A model generated the notes under the pieces. The model saw only the letters and a program-made list of their open reading frames with translations. It ran no database searches and was not told the origin of the DNA. Both the position numbers and the translations under genes were made by a program. A stretch of 64,000 nucleotides of DNA from Acidobacteriota bacterium (GTDB taxonomy: Bacteria > Acidobacteriota > Vicinamibacteria > Vicinamibacterales > UBA2999). Below, piece after piece: positions 32,903 through 39,418 of this stretch. The stretch lies in assembly GCA_021730945.1 (NCBI GenBank), contig JAKFYH010000023.1, positions 62,001 through 126,000 on the forward strand. The letters are read 5' to 3'. Position 1 is the first letter of the stretch. Each line of letters begins with the position of its first letter.

Positions 32903-35517
32903 GGTTGTAGTGGAAGCGCCTGATAGGTGATGGCGCGCACGGTGAACTCGCCGGGCGGGTTGGCGCAGTTCGAGAACACGATTCGGACTTGCCGGTTGGC
33001 GCCGGTCGGCGCCAGCAGCGCCGTGCGGGGCGGCACCGGCACCAGCAGCCAGTGCTGCTGGACGCCATCGAGCACGCCCACGCACATCTCGCCCTTGGTC
33101 ACCGAGCCGGCGATCTGGATTGCAACCAGCTGCTGCGCCGGCACGTCGAGCGGCGGGCTGACCAACTGGTAGCCGGATGGAACGTTGTCGCTCTTGACCG
33201 TGAAGGTGCGGCCACGCTTTGAAACCACGACCTGGCCGGCGGCGCTCCAAGTGTCCAGTGCCGGCGCGGCCTCGGCAAGTGGCGCAAAATTGAAGCGGCG
33301 CCAACCGGATCCGCGCATGCTCGGCGCCGAGGGCAACGGACTCACCGGAGTGCCGGCCGCCGTGACTCGCGGATATTCGAGCAGGCCCTGGTGCAGCGGC
33401 GCTGGCCGCCAACCTGGCCCGAGCACCGCCATCAAGACCGGCAAGGGCAGGCGCTCGGGGTTGGTCGCGCGAAAGACACCGGTGACACAATTCCGCTGAG
33501 CGGCCGGTACGCCGAAACCATCGAAGCGGTTCCACGACGACCCCAGGTGGTAGTAGGCCGGCACGAGCAAATGCGATGGAGCGTCACCAATCGGCACGCT
33601 GAAGTCCCGCGTAAACTCGGTATCGTAGGTGCCGCTGGCCGAGGTGTATTTGAGGGCCACCATCACTTGGCCGGCCTGGCAGCGCTTCTCGAACACCACG
33701 TTGAAGTATCGCTGCCGCAGAGCGATCGGCGCCGCCGCCTCTTCGCCGGCGGGGACGACGCCATCGATCCGCAGGAGGACTGCTGTCTTCCACGCATCGG
33801 GATTCTTGAGGTAGGTCTCATTCCAGGTCGCGACCGGCCGGCCGGCGGCGAAGATGGTGTCGGCCAGGGGCTCGTCGACGGCGTCCACCGGCGTCCATTC
33901 AGCCGCCAGAGTGGTCTCGATCAGCGCGGTAACGCTGCGCTGCTGCCAGGCGCGGGCGCCGGCGCGCAGACCCACGATCGCCAGAACGACGGTCGCCAGT
34001 GCTGCGGCTCCGAGCGCCATTTCTCGCCCGTAGCTTCGCAGCGCCGCGACGCCAATCGCGCGGCCCTCCCGAAAGCGCCAGACGATGTGCCAGCCCAGGC
34101 CGAGCGGCAACTGGACCGCAAGAATGGCCATCAGGATCGGGACGACATCGAGGTGAAAGATGTGGCGGCGCGAGAACTGGAGCATCGAGTAGGCGCAGAG
34201 GTACAACACCACGACCAACGCCGTGGCCCCGAGCCGCCGATCGAATGCGCCCGCCAGCACCAGCACCAGGACCGTGGCCGGCAGTTCCCAACCCTCGAAC
34301 AGACCGAGCGCCCAGGCGCGCCACGCCGCCAACACCTGCAGAGCGCCGGCGGCCTGCATGGCCGGCATCGCCTCCGCCATCTGGCGAACGCCGCCATCGA
34401 ACGGCATCCTGAAGATCTGAAAAGTCGCGCCCAGTCCGCGGGTCAGGATGTCGGCGGGAAACTGTCGCGCCAGCACGCCGAGCAGCCGGCCGCCGGCGAC
34501 GTCGTACTCGGCGGAGCCAAGGCCGATCGGCATCGTCGCGCCCTGCTTCAGCAGCGCATGCGACGCGATCACCGAGTAGGCAAAGCGGTCGCTGTACTGG
34601 GCGCCGATATCATAGGGTGCCGGCACGATGCTGAGGACGCGATCGAATGGCTGCACCAGGCCCAGCACCACGACGTGGGCGGAGTTGCTGCCCGATGAGA
34701 TCGACCGCAGGATAGGACTGCCGGTCAGCAGGAAGGCGGCGACAAACAGCGCGACCGCCATGGCCTTGAGACCCAAGGGTCGCCACGAAAACCCCGCTGG
34801 CACGAGCACGGCCGCCAGCACGAACAACGGCGCCAGCACCAGGGCGTCCATGCGCAGGCCGATCCCCACACCGAGCAACGCGCCGCTCACGGTCATCGGC
34901 ACCAGCGTCGCCTTCGAGCCGGTGGCCAGGGCCCTGCGAATCACCCACGCCAACGCCAGCCACAACACGGCGAAGCACGGAAACTTCACGAAGTCGCGCA
35001 GGGAGACGACCTCGTTCAACAGCGGCGAACACGCTACCGCCGCCACCCCGCACACGGCGAGGACTCGTCCCGACACCATTCGATACAGGCCGTAGACGCA
35101 TACCAGCGCCAACCCGAAGAGAGCGGCGATGTAACGGTCGAGGGTCTGCCACGACACCCCACCCAGCCGCATGGCCCAGGCCGCGCCGTAGATCGAATAA
35201 CGGTTGGCGAGGGCAATGCCCAGGGCCGGGGTTGGCGCGCCACCCCACGAAAACTCCTGGCACGACACGGCATCGCTCTGGCGCGCGACGAACTTTTCGA
35301 CCACCGGTGAAGGCAGCGCCGGTTCGCTCATGCCGAACCCGCAACTCATCATCACGGCCGGCCGCAGTTCCCAGTCGATCAACGTCACCACGCCGGCAGC
35401 AGTCAGGTGACGGACGGCCAGCCGGTAGCTGCCCATGGCAACGGCGGCGACGATCACCAGCTCGACCGCCAGCCGGAGCCAGCGCGAGCGGGCAAGCGCG
35501 GTCAGCCGTGTGATCAT
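32899..35517 (-). CDS. Large GT-C-like membrane protein, paralogue 2, with C-terminal beta-module
   Basis: 872 residues. One N-terminal helix, then an outer loop with TLIDWELRPAVMMSCGFGM (Glu50), about nine further membrane segments up to about residue 530, then an extracytoplasmic region with CGFG- and QAGQVMVALKYTSASGTYD-type beta strands and a terminal beta-module (757-872). Shared with paralogue 3: SWGGAPTPALGIA, LLNEVVSLRDFVKFPCFA, GVGIGLRMDA, GSAEYDVAGGRLLG, RRHIFHLDVVPILMAILAVQ. Predicted glycosyltransferase using a polyprenyl-phosphate sugar, by topology only. Start ATG 35517 overlaps the upstream TGA. Neighbours: aminotransferase and 2-epimerase. Confidence 0.85.
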   Translation of the reverse strand: MITRLTALARSRWLRLAVELVIVAAVAMGSYRLAVRHLTAAGVVTLIDWELRPAVMMSCGFGMSEPALPSPVVEKFVARQSDAVSCQEFSWGGAPTPALGIALANRYSIYGAAWAMRLGGVSWQTLDRYIAALFGLALVCVYGLYRMVSGRVLAVCGVAAVACSPLLNEVVSLRDFVKFPCFAVLWLALAWVIRRALATGSKATLVPMTVSGALLGVGIGLRMDALVLAPLFVLAAVLVPAGFSWRPLGLKAMAVALFVAAFLLTGSPILRSISSGSNSAHVVVLGLVQPFDRVLSIVPAPYDIGAQYSDRFAYSVIASHALLKQGATMPIGLGSAEYDVAGGRLLGVLARQFPADILTRGLGATFQIFRMPFDGGVRQMAEAMPAMQAAGALQVLAAWRAWALGLFEGWELPATVLVLVLAGAFDRRLGATALVVVLYLCAYSMLQFSRRHIFHLDVVPILMAILAVQLPLGLGWHIVWRFREGRAIGVAALRSYGREMALGAAALATVVLAIVGLRAGARAWQQRSVTALIETTLAAEWTPVDAVDEPLADTIFAAGRPVATWNETYLKNPDAWKTAVLLRIDGVVPAGEEAAAPIALRQRYFNVVFEKRCQAGQVMVALKYTSASGTYDTEFTRDFSVPIGDAPSHLLVPAYYHLGSSWNRFDGFGVPAAQRNCVTGVFRATNPERLPLPVLMAVLGPGWRPAPLHQGLLEYPRVTAAGTPVSPLPSAPSMRGSGWRRFNFAPLAEAAPALDTWSAAGQVVVSKRGRTFTVKSDNVPSGYQLVSPPLDVPAQQLVAIQIAGSVTKGEMCVGVLDGVQQHWLLVPVPPRTALLAPTGANRQVRIVFSNCANPPGEFTVRAITYQALPLQP
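32899..35517 (-). repeat. Imperfect direct repeat of about 2.6 kb, copy A
   Basis: The whole gene for paralogue 2 is repeated at 39419-42043 in the same orientation, with the protein and DNA similar along the full length (about four in five residues identical where I compared by eye). Confidence 0.8.
32902..33249 (-). other. Recurring beta-module, end of membrane paralogue 2
   Basis: About residues 757-872: DNVPSGYQLVSPPLDVPAQQ, GEMCVGVLDGVQQHWLLVP, VRIVFSNCANPPGEFTVR. This copy and the one in paralogue 3 are the best-preserved examples. Confidence 0.8.
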
Positions 35518-36653
35518 GCGGAGGTCGCAGCCACAACGGCGGTCGTCACGCCATCGGCCACGTAGTCGACCTCGTCGTCGGTCAGCTTGGGGTACAGCGG
35601 CAGCGTGACCGTGGCATCACCGATCCGTTCGGCTTCCGGGAACATGCCGCGGCTGAAGCCGAAGGTCTCGCGGTAGTACTTGAGCAAGTGCACGGCGCGA
35701 TAGTTGACGGCCACGCCAATGCCGCGCGCCTGCAGGTCGGCCAGTACCTGGTCGCGCCGTTCCGGCGCCACCCAGATCGTGAACAGGTGGCGAGCCGAAC
35801 GGGCGCCGTCGACGACGGCCGGGAACCCGATGCCCTCCACGCCGCGAAATGCCGCCTCGTAGCGCAGGGCGACGCGCTGGCGTTGTCCCCACAGCTCGCC
35901 GATGCGCGACAGCTGCCCCATCAGCATCGCCGCCTGCAGGTTGGTCATGTTGTACTTCCACCCCAGGGCCTCGAGGTCCCAGTGGCGATAAGTGCCGGTG
36001 TAGCGATCGGCGGCGCTCGCCGACATGCCGTGCTGCCGCAGCAGTCTCACCTGCCGGGCGACGTGCTCATCATTGGTGACCACCGCGCCACCCTCGCCGC
36101 TGGTGATGTTCTTGGTCGCATAGAAACTGAAGCAGGCCGCGTCCGAAAGCTGTCCGGGCCGCACGCCGTCGCGCTCGGACTCGATCGCATGCGCGCAGTC
36201 TTCGATCAGCTTCACGCCGGCGGCATCGGCCGTCGCCTTCAACCGCCGCATGTCGGCCATCAGGCCATACAGGTGGACCGGCACGATGGCCTTGGTCCGC
36301 GGGGTGATGGCCTTGGCCACGGCTTCGGGATCGATCAATCCGGTCTCCGGATCGACGTCGACGAACACCGGTGTGGCTCCGGTGTAGATCACGCAGTTGG
36401 CGGTCGCCGCGAATGTCATCGGCGTGGTGATTACCTCGTCGCCGGGACCGACGCCGACGGCGAGCAGCGCCAGGTGAATGGCCGCGGTGCAACTGGTCAC
36501 GCCAACGGCGTGCCGTGCGCCCAGGTAGCCGGCAAAGGCCTCTTCGAACGCCTTGGTCTGCTGGCCGGTGGTGAGGAACACCCCGCGGCAGACATCCACC
36601 ATCCGCTGGATGTCGTCCTCTTCGAGGTTGTGCTTGTAGAACTCGACCTTCAT
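35514..36653 (-). CDS. DegT/DnrJ/EryC1/StrS aminotransferase (copy 3)
   Basis: 379 residues. Family motifs: TSCTAAIHLALLA, EDCAHAIESE (Asp near 152), FSFYATKNITSGEGGAVV with the Schiff-base lysine at about 181. N-terminal VCRGVFLTTGQQTKAFEEAF is standard for DegT enzymes. It would make an amino sugar from a nucleotide-linked keto sugar. WlbA and WlbB need a WlbC/WbpE-type aminotransferase; this or copy 1 could serve, but neither stands out as the specific orthologue. A Shine-Dalgarno AAGGA precedes ATG 36653. Its TGA overlaps the start of membrane paralogue 2. Confidence 0.92.
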   Translation of the reverse strand: MKVEFYKHNLEEDDIQRMVDVCRGVFLTTGQQTKAFEEAFAGYLGARHAVGVTSCTAAIHLALLAVGVGPGDEVITTPMTFAATANCVIYTGATPVFVDVDPETGLIDPEAVAKAITPRTKAIVPVHLYGLMADMRRLKATADAAGVKLIEDCAHAIESERDGVRPGQLSDAACFSFYATKNITSGEGGAVVTNDEHVARQVRLLRQHGMSASAADRYTGTYRHWDLEALGWKYNMTNLQAAMLMGQLSRIGELWGQRQRVALRYEAAFRGVEGIGFPAVVDGARSARHLFTIWVAPERRDQVLADLQARGIGVAVNYRAVHLLKYYRETFGFSRGMFPEAERIGDATVTLPLYPKLTDDEVDYVADGVTTAVVAATSA

Positions 36654-36658
36654 GTTCG

Positions 36659-36663
36659 TCCTT
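36659..36663 (-). promoter_or_regulatory. Shine-Dalgarno AAGGA before aminotransferase copy 3
   Basis: AAGGA on the minus strand, five bases before ATG 36653, in an 18-base gap. One of few clear ribosome binding sites here, because most genes rely on overlap with the preceding stop. Confidence 0.7.
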
Positions 36664-36671
36664 CGGCCGCG

Positions 36672-37700
36672 CTACAGCAGCCGGCCGTCCATGGCCAGGC
36701 CATCGACCAGGCGCTTGGCGTCGATGATGTGCTGATACCACTTCACGGTAATGGTCTTGGGGCCGGTGTCGACCCGGCCCAGTTTCAGCGCCTCGTAGAT
36801 CTCGCGGGCACCGTCGGCCGGCGACTGCGTGACGCGGAACCCGAGGTCACGCTCGGCGCGGTCGAACGAGACCCGGTAGTCGCGCGCGTCCGAGTCGTCC
36901 GGAACAACGTCGAGGGCAATCGGAAACGGGATGTTTTCGCGGACGATGTAGGCAAGGCTCAGCACCTGGTAGTTGTGCTCGCTGCTGCCGACGTTGAAGA
37001 CCTTGCCGTTGATGACCGAAGCCGGCAACTCCAGTTGCGACACGAACGCGTTGGCGGTGTCGCGCACGTGAACGATGGGCCGCCACTGCTTGCCGCCCCC
37101 CAGCACGAAGATCTTGCCCTTCTGCACCGCGTTGATGGTCATCAGGTTGACCACCAGGTCGAAGCGCATTCGCTTCGACAACCCGAACACCGTGGCCTGC
37201 CGCAGAGCGCTGGCGACGAAGTCGCCGGAAGCCAGCGGCAGGATGTCCTGTTCCGCCTTGAGGTTGGCGTCGGCGTAGGTCGACACCGGATTGGGTGTGC
37301 TGTCCTCGGTCAGCACGCCGTCGCCGGCGCCGTAGACCGAACACGAACTGGCCAGCACATAGCGTTTGACGCCAGCCTTCCTGGCCAGGGTCGCGGTGCG
37401 GGCGCGCGCCTCGTGATTGATGGCGTAAGTCAGCCGCTCGTCGAGGGCGCCTGCCGGATCGTTCGACAGCGCCGCCAGGTCGCACACCGCGTCAACACCC
37501 CGCAGGTCGGCCTCGTTGATATCGCGATTGTCCTTGCGCAGCAACGTGAACGACGGATGCGCCCGGGTGTCGCCGAGCAGGTCATCGCCGAAGAAGTAGC
37601 GGTCGAGGCCGATGACCCGCTTGCCCTTCGCCAGCAGCTGATCCACGAGGGTCGAGCCGATGTATCCGCCGGCGCCGGTTACCAGAATCGTCTCGCTCAC
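36672..37700 (-). CDS. NAD-dependent sugar epimerase/dehydratase-like protein, catalytic Lys replaced
   Basis: 342 residues, extended SDR. NAD motif TGAGGYIGS (about 8-16), LASSCSVYG before the active site. Where YxxxK is expected the sequence is Y142-A-D-A-N146, so Lys is replaced by Asn; Lys148 lies two positions further. The Tyr and the Ser/Thr-rich loop are kept. The protein may use the shifted Lys, have altered chemistry or be inactive. The overall fold and length are intact and there is no frameshift. It lies between the WecD-like GNAT and aminotransferase copy 3. Start ATG 37700, one base from the upstream stop. Confidence 0.88.
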   Translation of the reverse strand: MSETILVTGAGGYIGSTLVDQLLAKGKRVIGLDRYFFGDDLLGDTRAHPSFTLLRKDNRDINEADLRGVDAVCDLAALSNDPAGALDERLTYAINHEARARTATLARKAGVKRYVLASSCSVYGAGDGVLTEDSTPNPVSTYADANLKAEQDILPLASGDFVASALRQATVFGLSKRMRFDLVVNLMTINAVQKGKIFVLGGGKQWRPIVHVRDTANAFVSQLELPASVINGKVFNVGSSEHNYQVLSLAYIVRENIPFPIALDVVPDDSDARDYRVSFDRAERDLGFRVTQSPADGAREIYEALKLGRVDTGPKTITVKWYQHIIDAKRLVDGLAMDGRLL

Positions 37701-38417
37701 CTAGGTCCTCTCCTTCAGCAGGATGCACCCCATCGTCATATCCGTGCTGTGCAGGTCAAAGCGCAGTCGATGGTAGAAATTCATGGCCTGCAAGTTCTTG
37801 ACCTGGGTCTTGACGCGAACGGTCGCGACCGCCTGCGATCTGAACCACTCGACCGCCGCGGTCATCAAGGCCCGGCCGGCGCCGCGCTGACGCGCGCGAT
37901 CGACCACGCCAATCAGGACAACCTCTCCGGCCCCGTCTTTCGCCATCTTGCAGGTGACAAAACCTGCCTCAGGGATCATCAGCACCGCGTCGGCGGCAAG
38001 GCCGCGCACCGAGTTGGCCAGCCAGGCAGCATGCAAGCGATCGGCGTCGGCCTTCGAGTAGAACGGATCGTGGTAGAACCGGCTCAGCGGAAACAGGGAC
38101 ACCGAGGCCTGCTGCAGCCACGGGATGTCGGCCTCAGTGGCGTGCCGGACCGGTGACGGGCCGCGGCCGGCCCCCTGCAAGTAGCGCCCGACCTCTCCCT
38201 GCCACGTGACGCCGAGGTCGGTGAGGTAGAACCCGCGTTGCTCGAGCGCCCGCACGGCGGCGGCGTCCTCCACGGGCGGGCGGCTGATCAGGTAGTCATA
38301 GCCGTCGCGCCCGGCCTCATCCAAGTCGCCGGTGATGCTCGCCTCGGTCCAGACCCTGGTCAGCGCACCAATTCGGCGGCCGAAGAACTCCGAATCCCAC
38401 GGCAACAGTTCAATCAT
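37701..38417 (-). CDS. GNAT acetyltransferase resembling WecD/RffC
   Basis: 238 residues. The N-terminus IELLPWDSEFFGRRIGALTR is the hallmark of WecD/RffC-type dTDP-4-amino-4,6-dideoxygalactose acetyltransferases, which start with the same W-D-S-E-F-F-G. The acetyl-CoA loop is VVDRARQRGAGRALMTAA (R-x-x-G-x-G/A). It likely acetylates a 4-amino sugar, for which one of the DegT aminotransferases here could make the amine. Start ATG 38417 overlaps the GT2 gene upstream by eight bases. Confidence 0.88.
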   Translation of the reverse strand: MIELLPWDSEFFGRRIGALTRVWTEASITGDLDEAGRDGYDYLISRPPVEDAAAVRALEQRGFYLTDLGVTWQGEVGRYLQGAGRGPSPVRHATEADIPWLQQASVSLFPLSRFYHDPFYSKADADRLHAAWLANSVRGLAADAVLMIPEAGFVTCKMAKDGAGEVVLIGVVDRARQRGAGRALMTAAVEWFRSQAVATVRVKTQVKNLQAMNFYHRLRFDLHSTDMTMGCILLKERT

Positions 38418-39390
38418 CTGCGGACAACGCCTCGCTCACGAAGTACAGGGGACGCCGCTGCACCTCCTTGTAGGTCTTGCCGATGTACTCGCCCATAATC
38501 CCGAGCACCAGCAACTGCACGCCGCCCAGGAAGTAGATCGAGATGATGATCGACGCCCACCCTTCCACGGGGTAGCCATAGATCAACTTGGCGACTACGA
38601 GCGCCACACCCGCGGACGAACTGACGACCGCCGTCGCCAGTCCAACGATGCTCGCGACCCGGAGCGGCGTGACCGAAAACGACGTGATGGCATAGAGGGC
38701 CAGCCGCAATTGCCGCATGAAGTTGTAGTTGGTGCGGCCGGAGTGCCGGGCACGGTGCTGGACGTCGACGGTGGTGACGCGGAACCCGGCCCAGGCCATC
38801 ATGCCGTGCACGAACCGCTGTGACTCGCGCATCTGGACCAGTGCGTCAACGAAGCGCCGGCTCATCATCCGCAACATCATCTGGGCCGGTGGCATCTGCA
38901 ATCCCGAGACCCGATTCATGGCCCACCAGAACAGCCGCGAGTTGAGGCGCTTCAGCAGTGGATCCTGGCGGTCGACGCGAGTGGTGTACACCAGGTCGAA
39001 TCCGGCCCGGTGCCGCTCGTAGAGGGCTGGGATTGCGCTGGGCGAATCCTGCAGGTCGCCGTCCATCACCACCACGGCCTTGCCGGAGGCGCGATCAAGG
39101 CCGGCCGTGACCGCGATGTGATGCCCGAACCCACGCGACAGTTTGAGTCCGCCCACGCGTGGATCCGCCGCGTGCGCCGCCTCCACCAGCGCCCACGTGT
39201 CGTCCGTGCTGCCATCGTCAACGAAGATCACTTCCCAGGCGTCCGCCGGCCAGTGCTCCGCTTGCGCCAGGGCCACCAGCGCCTCGGTCAACTCGGCGAC
39301 GAGGGGCTGGACGTTGCCGGACTCGTTGTGCGCCGGCACGACGACTGAAAGCTCGAGGCGGCGGAAACTGAGCGGGTCGACCACCGTCAC
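38410..39390 (-). CDS. GtrB/DPM-like glycosyltransferase family 2 with two C-terminal membrane helices (copy 1)
   Basis: 326 residues from GTG 39390, which has GGAG eight bases upstream; the frame further up is a shadow of membrane paralogue 3. LSVVVPAHNESGNVQPLVAE, VIFVDDGSTDDTW and VVVMDGDLQDSPSAIPAL are the GT-A core; MMLRMMSRRFVDAL, then two membrane helices (IVGLATAVVSSSAGVAL; IIISIYFLGGVQLLVLGIMG) and GEYIGKTYKEVQRRPLY end it. This GtrB type makes undecaprenyl-phosphate sugars for periplasmic GT-C transferases. The giant membrane paralogues upstream and downstream are candidate partners. Confidence 0.92.
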   Translation of the reverse strand: MTVVDPLSFRRLELSVVVPAHNESGNVQPLVAELTEALVALAQAEHWPADAWEVIFVDDGSTDDTWALVEAAHAADPRVGGLKLSRGFGHHIAVTAGLDRASGKAVVVMDGDLQDSPSAIPALYERHRAGFDLVYTTRVDRQDPLLKRLNSRLFWWAMNRVSGLQMPPAQMMLRMMSRRFVDALVQMRESQRFVHGMMAWAGFRVTTVDVQHRARHSGRTNYNFMRQLRLALYAITSFSVTPLRVASIVGLATAVVSSSAGVALVVAKLIYGYPVEGWASIIISIYFLGGVQLLVLGIMGEYIGKTYKEVQRRPLYFVSEALSADD

Positions 39391-39398
39391 AGGCAATT

Positions 39399-39402
39399 CT
39401 CC
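39399..39402 (-). promoter_or_regulatory. Shine-Dalgarno GGAG deciding the GTG start at 39390
   Basis: GGAG on the minus strand, eight bases before GTG 39390, in a 28-base gap. Confidence 0.65.
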
Positions 39403-39418
39403 AGAGCCATAATCCGTG

